Below, in pieces: positions 11,583-23,239 of a stretch of 64,000 bases of DNA. The stretch comes from Coenobita brevimanus (taxonomy: Eukaryota > Arthropoda > Malacostraca > Decapoda > Coenobitidae). How positions within the stretch are numbered: the first letter of the stretch is position 1; the number at the start of each line of letters is the position of its first letter. A program made the position numbers and the translations under genes. The DNA is taken from contig CM064683.1 of the NCBI GenBank assembly GCA_032717465.1, forward strand, positions 40,478,497-40,542,496, written 5' to 3'. The notes under the pieces are model-generated. The model saw only the letters and a list, made by a program, of their open reading frames with translations. It made no database searches and was not told the DNA's origin.

Positions 11583-11918
11583 TTATGCAGATAATTGAAG
11601 TATGTGTACGTAAGTTGTAACTATACAGCACGTGTTATATGTTTGTGCAGAAGTTTTTTGTCTATCACTGTGTATTGTATAAATGAAGTAACTATGTGAT
11701 TCACTAATTTTTACCGTGGTGGGAATGGTGTAAGTGATGGTGCAGGTGGTGAGTTGATTGACGTGGCGTCTTTTCAGCAAGCACGCATGATGACGTCGAC
11801 TTCCCACACTGGTAGCTGTGGTGAGTGAATGAGTAGCGATGAGTAACTTGAGTGAAGATGAGTAAGATGAGTTGTGAATATGGGCTTGGTATTTGCTTCG
11901 TCGTCTTGACCTCTTCAC
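11583..11918 (-). other. Leader-region short open frame of the LTR element
   Basis: A 111-codon frame starting MKRSRRRSKYQAHIHNSSYS. The copy at 61,530-61,862 starts MKRSRQRSKYQAHIHNSSYS in the same place. After about 20 residues the two frames diverge through indels. No gag motif is visible. Shared ancestry alone could explain the conserved start, so coding is doubtful. Confidence 0.2.
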
Positions 11919-12540
11919 TCCTGCGTCAGCGGTGGAGGTTGGGTGGAGGTAGCAGAGAGAGGAGGGTGAGGTCTGATGGTTGTGAGTTGTGAGTCGTGTC
12001 TCACTCTTCGTTTGTTTGTTTTGTTTTTCTTTCTCGATGTATTCTCCATCCTTTTCTCTTGTGATTTATTCGTTGTGGGATGAAGACTGCCGCTACTTGT
12101 AGGTGCGTGTAGAAGATTATACAGACGACTCGTAGAGTTGTTACTTGTCGTTGATTGTAGATGGTTGTAGTTCGTTGGTTCGTCGTAGAAATTGGAAGAT
12201 TGTTTGTATCAGTATTTTGTTAAACTACTGGCAAGGCGTCGTGTGACCACTTCTAAATCAGCGTGATGATCATGGAGACGGAGGGGGGGTTGGAGAGAAT
12301 ACTGTCAGGAGCTGGTTGTGAGTTGTTGGTTGTGAGAGGTATTTTTTGTTTTCACTCTTGATAATGCAGAATCAACTGTACACTCGTGGGCTCTTAGGCT
12401 TGTAGACTCGTAGGTTTGTTGCTTGTATTTTGTAGGAATTCACTGTAGAACTGAAGCTAATCTTGGTTAGAGTCTCGCCTACTTTCGTAGAAATTCACTG
12501 TAGATTCGTAGACAAGGTTCGTACGTTCGCTGCCGCCATA

Positions 12541-12962
12541 TCTTACAATAACTTTGTAGAAACTTGTAGTGATGTTTTGTAGATCAGTTATATACCGTAT
12601 ATATTAGACTCGTGGACGAGCAGTTGTTATACTTGAGTAGCTTTGTAAAGTAGGTAATCTTCGTTCCCTTTTGTCATGCAATGACAGGAGAGGTAAAGAA
12701 TAGTATGGGACTATTTTCATTTGTCTTGGAAATATTAACAAAGTCTCTAACATACAAGTGAAGTATAGAGTCCCGCGAGCTAGCTCCCTGTCTCGCTCTC
12801 TCTCTCTCTCTCTTTCACTTTCTTGCCCATGTTGCTAGGCTCCTTCTCCCCACTACCTATCGGTTTTATAGCTAGCCTCCTTCTGAGCTCTGCTTCCTAA
12901 ATTCTGGTGTAGCAGGGGTCGTGTCGCGTGTGTTACACTGTGGTTGGAATGTTCTAGAAGCA
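12541..12962 (-). promoter_or_regulatory. 5' LTR of copy 1
   Basis: About 420 bp. On the minus strand the order is TGCTTCTAGAAC, then TATAAAA about 92 bp in, a GA-rich run, then the end next to the primer-binding site. This is the U3-R-U5 order expected of a retroviral-type promoter. The AATAAA of the partner LTR reads AATGAA here. Confidence 0.6.
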
Positions 12963-13295
12963 AAATTCAATATCCGCTCATTTTGAGATGCCAGGACAAA
13001 CTGCACTTGAAAGAGTGGAGATCATAGGCAGTAGGTGATACAGACAGAGGGAGACAGTTCCAGAGTTGACCTTTTGCATACATGAAGGACTTAGAGTAAA
13101 AGTTAACCCTTTGCATTAGAGAGTTGGGCAGAAAAGGAATGAGAGATTGTTGCTAGACGGGTGCTATGTGCCCGCCATAGTGGTGGAGGGATGCAAGCAG
13201 TGACCACTAAAGTAGCGATGGGAAAGAGATGAAGATGCAACAGTGGGGCGAAAAGACAGAGGTTGAAGCGAACCAGTAAGAGAAGGAGAGTTAAT
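12963..13295 (-). pseudogene. Jockey-like LINE J3, 3' part
   Basis: Minus-strand C-terminal region of a LINE homologous to the intact frame at 51,639-53,708. It corresponds to that element's 51,640-51,980. The 3' UTR and poly(A) tail are missing, because the LTR element abuts directly. The frame is broken by substitutions and indels. Confidence 0.8.
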
Positions 13296-13861
13296 TATAG
13301 TCTGACAGATCGAAACGTAGGGTTTTGGTGGAGTCACCCCCTCCCTGCACTGTTGCCACGTTTCCGAGCTGACCTCTCCATCAGCGATGACCTTGACACT
13401 GTTTCCCTCTTGTGATCTCCGTTTTTCTAATACCCCCTATACCCCTGCCACCAACACCCCCTATACCCCTACCCCCAACAACACCCCCATCAACAACACC
13501 CGCTATACCTCCACCACCAACACCTCCTATAAATATAGACCCCCACCATCAACACCTGTATAATAATTAGCCGTTGATAATTGCTATACTTTTATTGAGA
13601 GCATACATTCTACCCTATTGCTCAAACTCCCTAATCTTACAATCCCATCTGTCTTAATCCTTCCCACTGCCTTCGTTCCTAAATCCCTTAATTGATCTAT
13701 TTTTAACCTAAGTGTCCCCACACCTTTTAAACCATTTACCTCTCTGTCACTGTTCTCCACCATATGTATCAACTTGTATTATATTGTGTATAGAACTTTC
13801 ATACTGTATGCTGTACTACTGTATAATGTATAAGAATACCCACTGTTTAGTGGAAATAAAG

Positions 13862-13927
<66 letters not shown>

Positions 13928-14526
13928 AGATTTTGTTATGTGTCATCCATGGTTTTTTACTTCCATTTTTATGTATGGATTATAATTTTGACTTTATTTC
14001 CGCACCACCCTTGAGGTAAAAGTCACGGCGCGTTTTTTATAGAGGTTTCCCCAATAGGCCTAAATCCTGTAGGGGGTTGGTGACCTCCCACAGCGTACAC
14101 ACAAACACGTGTCGCGTGAGTGCTGCCACCCCAGAGCTGTTTGATATATTTATTTTAATTATGAAAGGATCGCCTCTTCCCACTTTTATCCCTTCAAATT
14201 TTCTTGCAATTATACTTGCTAAATTAATTAGCAATGTTAGAAGTGTTGGGGAAGTAAATAATAATTAGAATATTTTTAGAGCAACACTGCCAAATTTTTA
14301 TGCCACGTTTCTCTATTATCGTATAATATAGTATGCAGAATAGTTTTATTCTTCCTTGATACATGTCAGCACTTTCATTACAGTTATATTAGTATGAGTT
14401 ATGTTTATGTATCATTCCTACTACACAAACCACAGGCGTTATACATCGTAGGGTTAGGAAACATGGCAACAGTGTAGGGAGGGGGTGACTCCACCCAAAC
14501 CCTATGTTACGAGGAGGAACACTATA
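13296..14526. mobile_element. TIR DNA transposon (non-autonomous) inside J3
   Basis: About 1.23 kb with terminal inverted repeats of about 70 bp (13,296-13,365 and 14,457-14,526). The outer end is TATAGT, and the inner core 'gtggagtcaccccctccct' is perfect in both arms. It interrupts J3 exactly where the homologous LINE at 51,980 is continuous (gagttaat then gatgaaaag). A TA duplication is possible but ambiguous. No transposase frame exists. The interior holds ACC/CCC-rich DNA (13,430-13,560), a LINE-like 3' end with 'ggaaataaagttttattatt' (13,855-13,875), then (ATT)n and (TC)n. Confidence 0.75.
13864..13924. repeat. (ATT)n followed by (TC)n
   Basis: ATT repeats at 13,864-13,891 directly follow an AATAAA-like LINE 3' end and look like its tail. 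A (TC)n run follows to 13,924. Confidence 0.85.
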
Positions 14527-16609
14527 GATGAAAAGCCTCTGACTCCATCTTGCTGAGAAGAGCTGTATGTGGGGAGCCTCCTCATAGTTGTGAGTTGCAC
14601 TCTACAAAGGGGTGGATAAAACCCACGTATAAAGCCAACAACTGTGCAAGGGTAAAGATTGCCCAGAGTCGGCTAAGCACACCTAGTCTTTTGGGAGCAG
14701 ATTTTACATTAGAAGTAATATGATCCCTCCAAAATTAGTCTCGAGAGAATGAAACCCCAAGTATATTTGAAGGAGATGAGTTAAATTTTGTAAAAAAAAA
14801 TAAAAAAATAAAAAAATAAAAAAGAGGATACTCCTCCAGAAGATTTCATTGGGTTGTAAGACTAAAGAACTGAGATTTTGATGCATTAAAAACAAGGTTA
14901 CTTTTACCTTTATCGGAGATACGAGCCAAGTCAGACATTACGTGTGCTACAACGTCAACCCTTGTTTGTTAAAGTAACTATTGAGTTGGATGCTGCAGGA
15001 AGCGAATGGAAAGGTGATGGGTGGAGTCATAAGCGTATAAGTGGATAGGATTAGATGTACAGATTAGAAGGTCGTTGATGAATAGAAAGAAGTGAATTGA
15101 TGATAGGACAGAGCCCTGAGGAATACCACTATTGATAGCTCTGAAAGAAGAATGGTGGTCATCTACAACAACAGCTATAGAACAACCAGAAAGAAACTAT
15201 AGATAAAGGCACAGATAGAAGGATGGAAACTGCAAGCGGGCAGTCTGGAAATTAAAGATTTATGTCAGACTCGATCGAAAGGCTTTGATATGTCATGAGC
15301 AATGACAAAGCTTTAGCCAAAGTCCCAAAAGGGGATGACCAGGAGATCAAATGGTAGGTGAGATCACCAATGGAGCGTCCCTAGTGGAACCAATATTGAC
15401 GATTGGAAGGAAGGCTGTGATGGGAAAGGAGCTTTATATTTTTTTTTTTTTTAAGAATAGACTCAAAAACTACTGAAATACAGGATGTTACACCAATTGG
15501 GGGAGAGTTTAATGACTGGGAATGGTCACCCTTCTTTGGGACTGGCTGAATGAGATCAAACTTACAGCAAGATGGAAACGTACAAGTTGACAGATAAAAG
15601 CAAAAGAGTTTAGCGCAGAAGCACAGTTCTTGAGGACAACAGGAGGGACCTGATCAGGCATATATGCCTTCGCAGTATTGAGGCCATTGATGGTAGAAAA
15701 TACATCAGTTGAAGAAACTTCATTGTCCGTCATAAGGAAGTCAGAGAGGGGAAGTGATGGAGGAACAGCACCAGAATCGTCTAAGATGGAACTGGAAGAG
15801 AAATTCTGAAGGAACAGTTTTCCTTTATCAGTAAAAGAAATAGTTACAGAGCCATCAGAGTGGTGAAGAGGAAATGATAAGGTAAAATTGTTAGGAAGGT
15901 TTTTGGCAAGGTGCCACAGGGAGTGGGAAGAATTAGGGATGGAGAGTTCAAAGCATATGAAATTATGTTTAGCACTGTGAAGCACAGAATTAGCACAGTT
16001 CCAGGCAAAAACATGAACGTGATGAGATTCGGGGGTGAAATGGTCCTAGTACCTTTTGTAGTGTTTCTCCTTGTTGTGGACAGCATTTGAAAAAGCATGA
16101 TTAAACCAATTTTTTTTTTTGCACTAGTCACATGATATGAGAAAGAAATGCATGCTTCCATGCCCAAGAGAATAACCTCCAAAATGTGAAAAACACACTC
16201 AGATGGCTCCCGCACATGGAAGCAATAATCATTCCAGGGAAAATCAAAGAAGTACTTCCTGAGGGCCTACCATTCAGCTTCTCCAAAGTGCCACAGCCTC
16301 CACTTCCTGGGAGGGTCCACAGGCCTTACTGGGGTGAAAGAACACTTCAGGTTATAAGGTTGTGTGAGGAGCCCAACAAAGAGAAAGATTAACAGCGTAA
16401 GCAGAAGGATGGATTAATTGTTAGGAAGAGGTCAGGTATATTGGAACTCCCTCCAAGGAGGTCAGGGATACGAGCAGGGTGCTGTACAATCTGCTGTAGG
16501 TCATTAAGGATAGAAAAGATTTAGGCTTGCTCACCAGGTGGATCAGTGAAAGGAGAGAGAAAGCCAAAGGTGGTGGTGAACATTGAAATCACATAGAATG
16601 AAGATTATA
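14527..16609 (-). pseudogene. Jockey-like LINE J3, endonuclease and RT part
   Basis: Continues the LINE beyond the TIR insertion. On the minus strand it runs from an endonuclease CDFNVHH motif (complement of about 16,576-16,593) through a degenerate PARIPD...LFLTINPS block and the RT fingers, to the palm. The palm motif that is YADD in J2 reads YAYD here (complement of about 15,026-15,037), so a catalytic Asp is lost. Multiple frameshifts and stops leave only short frames (15,509-15,985 and 15,844-16,215). Unlike J2, this copy keeps part of the endonuclease. Its 5' end near 16,609 joins module DNA homologous to 42,900, so it is 5'-truncated. Confidence 0.85.
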
Positions 16610-17011
16610 ATGTTCTTTTACGTTTCTGTCCCCTTAGTTTTTTTTTCCTTACATTCTCCCTTGTTTCATAACTCGTGCTATTTCGTCCTTGCTTTCACCA
16701 CCAACACCTTAAGCAACAAGAGAGGTATGACACAAGATGACGTAAGGTGGAGCGGCTGGAACTCCTCTATAGATGTACATACCTATTTAAGGCCTTTACT
16801 GTTCATGCACCATTTTCTTTCGTGCTGTCTTTCTTTCCTTTTCCTTCATTAATTTCATGGTTTGAGTCTTTCTCGTTCTCCTTATCTTCCTCTTTATTTC
16901 TGAGTTTCCTTCAGTCATTCCCTTTCTTCCTTTTGTTTGTCATTTCCTTTCCCCTTTTCTCCTTTCTTTCACCTTTTCATGCCTTGAGTTTTCTTTTTTC
17001 TTTTGCTTTTC

Positions 17012-17013
<2 letters not shown>

Positions 17014-17074
<61 letters not shown>
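17014..17074. repeat. (TC)n microsatellite
   Basis: About 30 dinucleotides at the 3' end of a pyrimidine tract. A homologous tract is at 43,290-43,334. Confidence 0.98.
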
Positions 17075-17076
<2 letters not shown>

Positions 17077-18300
17077 TTCTTTCTTCATTACATATTGCCG
17101 CAATAATTGATCAAGGGAAGTAGTAGTCAATATCAAGTAAGGTGTAGCGGCCTGGCACACAAATATAGGTGTCTGCAGTTCCACCGTAATCAACAAGATG
17201 TTCCTTTGCTGGTCCATCTTTCGCATTTCCCTTTTTCTTTCTCCTTTTCTTTTTCTTTATACTACTTCTGTTTCCAGTTCTGCTTAGTTTCTTTTTTCTT
17301 TTCATTTCTTCTTTGTTTCCTCTTTGTATCTTATTTTTCTTCATCTCTCATTTATAACTACTTTTTTGTCATTTTCACTTTTTTCTTAATGATACATTTT
17401 CTTTTCTTTTTTTTTCGCTTCCTCCTCCTTGTTGGCCATTTTTTCTCATCATGTCACTGTTTCACAAGTTACAAGAAAAGGAGGAAGCGACTGGACGTAA
17501 GGGTATTATCATCCGTGCTAACCTACTGGACATCAGTATATTCACTACACCACACCAGCCATCACCATCTTCATCACTGTCCATAAAATTAAGCTCTACC
17601 ATGAAAACTAACCTAGACACTCATCACCAGTGCAATCATCATAATTAACTTATATGATCATTATTACTGTCATCATCATGATCATCATCATCGTCACCAT
17701 CACCTCCACCACTATTAACTACATCACATTAAAGCCACCACTATAGTACATCATCACAAGCTACAAGAGAGGTTAGAGGCAAGATAAAGTAAGGTGGAGA
17801 GGTCTGGCAATCCACTACACCTGTATTGAGCGCAAACCTTCTCCAGTTTTTTGTTTCTTTTTCGTTTTTCATTTATATATCTCTTGGTCCTTTTTTTGTC
17901 TTCATTTCCCTGTCCTTCGTCGTTTCTCATTTTCATTTTCTGTTTATCAATCATCTTTCTATCTATGCATCTATGTATTTATCTCTCTATGTATCTCCTA
18001 CAGCCGGGGTTCGTTCTACCGATATCATTCACCATCAATACGATGACTAAATTTATATTTTGCTCCTGGCATTACCATAGGATTTTATTCAGCTAAGATC
18101 CCCCTAATAGAGCAGGTGTTAATATAGACGATATCCAACCCCTCCATTTACAAAAGTCTGCCCCAACCTTCCTGCATAAAATCGTCAAGACACTGGAAAA
18201 ATAAATTGAATAGCAATAAGGAGATGAGACCAAGTACCTCGTATAGTCGAACGGCCTGGGTCTCTACACCAGATGCCAGGAGTTCATACCTACCATTCCA

Positions 18301-18301
<1 letters not shown>

Positions 18302-18387
<86 letters not shown>
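18302..18387. repeat. (TG)n microsatellite
   Basis: 43 uninterrupted TG units directly after the variant SINE-like head at 18,196-18,295. The paralogous head at 49,640-49,715 has no such run, so the expansion is specific to this copy. Confidence 0.98.
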
Positions 18388-18388
<1 letters not shown>

Positions 18389-18883
18389 ACTATTTTCTTT
18401 GTCAACACCACCACTAGAATCATCGTCATCATCATCAAAGCCAACTTACATCACTATTCAACATCAATAACACATTCACCATTATTAATGTTTAGATCAT
18501 CATCATCAAAATTAAGCTACATCACTGTTTCGCTTCACTAACACCATTACTAGTAATGATTGGGAAGAACTGAGCTTTTTTTTTTTTCTTTATCAACATC
18601 CTCATCTCCATCACTAGTTCCCGCATAATCATGATTATCACCATCAATGATAAGCAACAACCAGTATCGCTACCACCACCACAGTAATCATCATCATTTT
18701 CTTTCCTTCCAGTTGTCTTTTCTTCTTCATTATAGTACATCATCACAAGGTATAAGAGAGGTGGGAGGGGATAATACAGGTGCAGCGGCCTGGCACTCCA
18801 TGACAAATGGACTGAGTTACAACCTACTGTACATTCATATATTACCCTTTTATTTTGCTGAATAATCTCTTTCATTACGTTCC

Positions 18884-19417
18884 TTGAAAGCAGTGATAAG
18901 AAGAAGGGAAGTGAGCATGGAAGTGAAAAAGTTACTACATGTCAGTATTGTGATACCAACTCTAACGTATGGAAGTGAAGCTTGGACGGTACTGGAAGGA
19001 CACAAGTCAAGAGTGAGAGCAGTGGAAATGAGTTATTTAAGAGGAGCCTGTGGAGTAACATGGAGAGACAGGCTGACAAATGAGGATATAAAGGAGCGTT
19101 GTGGTGTGGATGTGGATGTGATAGGAAGCGTTAGGAGGAATACACTGAGGTGGTTTGGCCATGTGGAGAGGATGGAGGGTGAAAGACTGATGTGGAGAGT
19201 GTACAGTATGTGAGTGAGGTGGAGGGGGGAAGAGGGAGGGGGAGGCCGAGGATGAGATGGAGGGATGGGGTGGAGAGGTATATGAGAGAGGGGGGTGTGA
19301 GTTGGGAGCAGGGCAGTGAAATGGCGGGGGACAGGGCGACGTGGAGGAGATTTGTTTGTGGCCACCCCGAACGGGATTGAGGCGTCTGGCAATAGATAGA
19401 TAGATAGATAGATTAAG
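18884..19417 (+). pseudogene. RTE-like LINE, 5'-truncated 3' end
   Basis: Encodes the C-terminal part of a LINE reverse-transcriptase polyprotein. LTYGSEAW (residues 27-34) and LRWFGHVERM (88-97) are hallmarks of RTE/BovB-type and related LINE C-termini. A second frame (19,192-19,380) carries GRGRGRPRMRW and ends HPERD. One frameshift near 19,200 separates the two. Reverse transcriptase and endonuclease domains are absent. The tail is (GATA)n. The paralogous module at about 50,870 lacks it, which places the insertion between 'attacgttcct' and 'ttctttttatattttcc'. Clade assignment is from memory of motifs only. Its last 40 bp are shared with the SINE at 26,545-26,781. Confidence 0.85.
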
Positions 19418-22400
19418 TTTCTTTTTATATTTTCCATGTTATACGCCTTTTGTTTTTTTATTTTATTTCTGTCGTTCTTTCTCCTTTCCTTTCCTTTTTT
19501 GGCTCTTCTGTTCTAATTTATCCTCTTTTATTTCTCCTTTATATTGTTTTTCTTTTATATATATGTTTTCTCCGCTTTCAACTTTTATTTCATTCCTCCA
19601 TTTATTTACTTCTGTTTGATATTTTCTCCTTCCCTTGTGTTTTCTATCTTCATTTTATTATATCACAAGCTACACGAGAAGTAGTATATGAGATGAAGCA
19701 AGATTAGCATCGTCATCATTACTAATGTACAGTACATAGCCACCATTACTACTAGAACATCATCATCACTATCATCTTTATTCATACTGGAGTTAGTTTT
19801 CATTCGTCCTTGTATTTCCTTCTTTTTTCTTTTTTTGTTTATATTCAATTTTATTTTTCCTTTCATATGATTAATTTCTCTATTAAGCATTTTCTGTCTT
19901 GCTCATAAGCTTTCTTGACCAATTCATTTTCACTTGTTGCTTTTATTCTTTTCTCTCCTCTTTACCTCTCTCTCTGTTTTTCTCGTCGATATTCAGCATC
20001 ACAAGGTACAAGAGGTAGGAGGCGAGATGAAGCAAGGTGGAGCGGCCTGGGACACTGCTACAGGTGTACTCAGATAACACCTGTACCATTTATATACCTC
20101 CCTTATATTTTTTACCTCTTTACTTTCTATCCTTGTCCTACATTTCAAAGTTTGCATCAGTTTCGTCTGCTATTCACCCTGTTTTCTCAGTTTCCTTCTT
20201 TGTTTCTCATTTTCTTGCTTATCCATTAATTTCTTTTCTTTCTCTCTCTTTCTCCTTTTCGTTCATTGTTTCGTTTCCTTTCTCTCCTCCTCATATATCA
20301 TTTGTCTGCTAACTCCATTTCCTTATTCCTTCCTACTGTCTTTACTCTCTATATTACAACAATGAAGCAACAAAAGTAGCAGCCAAGGTGAAGTAGGGTG
20401 GAGCCACATGGGACACAAATGAAGGGGTCTCTAGTTCGACCCTCTTTACGCAGGTGCCTCCCTTTCGTTTTCTTTTTCCTGTTTCCTTCATGTTTTTTCT
20501 CCCTTCCTTCCTTTTTTGTCTATTATCCCCTGTTTCTTGTTCCCATTTCTTCTGTCTTTTCATTTCTTTTTAATGACATTTCTTTCATTATTGTCTTTGG
20601 TCTTTCCATCATTTGTTATCTACTCGTCCTTTATACTTTACATTTGTCTCCCTTTCTTGCTTATACATTATCAATTCTCTATTCCTTCCGGTCGTGTTAT
20701 TCCAGGTTTCTATTTTTTTTTTTTTTAGGTCATTATTCCCTGTCCTTGTTTGCTTGTGGCTGACGAGTCTGCTCGGCTAGACAGACACAGGTTCAACAAA
20801 AACAACAACAATCTTCTTGTTGCTTTTTTCTAATACACCGGTACTGGAGCATCACCGGCTTTAAGAGAAGTAAGAGGTGAGATGATGTTATTATCTTCGG
20901 TACTAATGTTTTGTGTATCATAATTACCATGACCACCACCACCACTAGCGTACCACATTAACCACCACTTTCACCATGATTATCGCTATAATTATCCAAA
21001 CAATTTTAGCCATTGAAATGAAAATCAAAACCTAATTCATCACCTCCAACATTAACATCACCACCGTCATCATTATCGTACATGTAACACCTCCAACACA
21101 AGGCACATTACATCAAGGCCACCACTGAATTACATCACAATTTACAGTTCGTTTCATTGTTTTCCTTCATTATTCTCCTCTTTTCTTTCCCAGTGTCCAT
21201 CTTTAAATTCCATCCTTTCTTTTTCCTTTGTCCTTAATTTTACTGTTTTTCTCCTCTTCATTTCTTCTGTCTCTTTCCTTTCTTGTCATCTTTCTATTAT
21301 ATTTCGGTGTCCTTTCCTTCTTCACTATATCACAGCGATAAAACTACAAGAGAAGTAGGAGCCAAGGTGATGTAAGGTGGAGCGACCTGAGATTCCAACA
21401 AAGATGTCCCGAGTTCCACTCAGTAAAGGTACAAAGTCGGTTTTGTTTTTTCCTTTTTTCCCTTCGTAGTTCTTTCTCTTTCTTTATATCGGCGTTTATA
21501 CTCCTTATGTGTTTTACTGTTTGGCTTTCTTCTCTTTCATTCTCTGTTTTTCTTTACGTCTTATTCCCTTTCCTTACTAATTTCTTTTAATCCTCTTCTC
21601 TGCTACGTTTTTCCTTTTCATCTCTCATTCATTATCATTTTTTAAATGTTTGGCTTTTATCCCTTTATTCCTGCATGCCTCAGTTTTTATTATTATTATC
21701 TTTCCTCCCTTCATCTCCTTTCCGTCTTCCTCTTCCTTTTTTTTTTTTTTTCATATTTTATTACCGGTACATTACAACATGACAAGCACCAAGAGGTGTG
21801 ATAGGTGAGATGAGATAAGGATATTATCATCAGTATTAACATACTGTATATTACCATCATCACCACCATAACCATCTCCGTCTCTATCATTATCATTATC
21901 ATAGATAGTCATATACATCATGATTTTAAAAACCTTCATCCCTGTGATGATGATCACAACCACCACACCATCACCATCTACAGCAGTAGCATCATCATCA
22001 CTATTATCACCAACACCGTCAGCTACATTAGATCAAAGTCACCACTGTATTACATCACAAGCTACAAGAGAGGCAGGAGACAAGATGCAGTAAGGTGGAG
22101 CGGCCAGGGACTACTGTGCGTGTACAGAGTTGAACCAGTCTCCCTTCTATATTCCACTGTCATCCTCTTTCTTATGTTTCTTTCTCCTGATATGTATTCC
22201 TTATCGCTTTAGCTCTCTATTTTCCTTCCGCATTCCTCATTTTTCCATTCTTCCTGCCACCCCTTCTCTCCCTTTCCTCCTTTTCCCATCATGTAACAAC
22301 ATCACAGTCTAAGAAAGAGGTAGGAGGAGACATGAAGTAAGGTAGCTGCCTGGGACTCTGCTACAGTCGTCCCAAGTTCAAACTTTGCCGCCGATATCTT

Positions 22401-22740
22401 CCCATTTTTTCTTTAATTATTTCATTTTATCGTCAAGCTGCACTTTTCAGTGCGAGAATCTCTTTTATGTTTGTCATTTTCTTTTTCTCATTGTCTCTTC
22501 ATTCTTCTCGCCTCCCGTCTCCTTCCTTTTCTTTCCCTGTCTTTTCTTTTTCTTAGTCATTTTTCTTTTAGTTACGTTCTCCATTTTCAACAGCCCCCCC
22601 CCTCCTCTCTCTCTCTCTCTCTCTCTCCATTTCCTGTACATCATTGTCTACCCTTCTTATTTCTGTTTTCCTTTCTTCCATTCTCCACTATGTTACGGCA
22701 TTACAAGCTGCAAGACTCTCAGTAGGGGAGATGATATAAC

Positions 22741-23239
22741 GATAAATAAAGGTAATGTGTTTTCTTTCATGAAGCGTCAATATAGAGACGATTTAATTTT
22801 AGTTTTAAACAAGTTTGACATAGCTATAGAAACTTGTTCAGAATAGTGAATGATACTGTTATCAGTATAGTAGGATGAATCTCTAATGCAAGAGATACAA
22901 CGCTAATATGTGGTCCATTTATTTAATCATACGCGTCGTGTAATAATAGAATAAACTACCAGCAACAGTGATTAGTACAATAACTGTAGATATATTACAA
23001 ATTTAGCATGATAATTACTAGGAGAACGTAGTCAGTAAATAACTGAGTTTATTTCCAGGCTGACGTGTATCGTGACGACAGTGAGACGAGTACAGTCAGC
23101 CTCGTCTTCGCGGTACTCCACTTTGCCGGCTCCGTTTTTTCCTGGGTGAGTAAACCATCACAAAATACTCTTGTCTGAGCAGTATTTGGGATAACAATGG
23201 TTGTTGATAATTCAGCTAAAAAAAAAAAAAAAAAAAAAC
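22741..23239 (+). other. Poly(A)-ended insertion containing a possible exon
   Basis: Non-repetitive DNA of about 480 bp separates a partial SINE-like head from the (ATC)n tract that normally follows it. It ends in about 21 A residues (23,218-23,238), suggesting a retroposed sequence. It is AT-rich except for 23,059-23,145. Confidence 0.4.
23059..23145 (+). other. Candidate 87-bp internal exon
   Basis: Preceded by 'gtttatttccag' and followed by 'gtgagtaaa', both good splice-site matches. Open in phase 0 for 29 codons, reading ADVYRDDSETSTVSLVFAV then a hydrophobic LHFAGSVFSW, which could be the start of a membrane helix. It is clearly richer in G+C than its AT-rich surroundings. SxVSLVF and a downstream Phe recur in the candidate at 1,720-1,782, with several differences falling at synonymous positions. 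I do not recognise the family. The next frame is also open, so coding is not proven. The poly(A) downstream fits poorly with an intact gene. Confidence 0.3.

Larger units (their letters stand above)
9382..12962 (-). mobile_element. Non-autonomous LTR retrotransposon, copy 1
   Basis: Direct terminal repeats (9,382-9,786 and 12,541-12,962) enclose about 2.75 kb without gag or pol frames. Orientation is set on the minus strand. The LTR begins TGCTTCTAGAAC. It contains TATAAAA (complement of 12,864-12,870) and AATAAA (complement of 9,548-9,553), and is followed by a primer-binding-like TGGCGGCAGCGAACG (complement of 12,524-12,538). The interior carries TTACATAATTG-rich DNA at 10,330-10,760. Copies related to this one lie at 59,533-62,559 (same strand) and 30,243-37,815 (plus strand, more diverged). 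The left flank is (ATC)n and the right flank is a jockey-like element, with no matching target duplication, so the ends have been rearranged or eroded. It resembles LARD/TRIM-type elements. The superfamily cannot be assigned without protein. Confidence 0.7.

Noticed and set aside
18884..19213. Host gene with a LTYGSEAW/WFGHVERM protein
   Set aside because: These motifs belong to LINE C-termini. The frame is truncated and followed by a (GATA)n tail.
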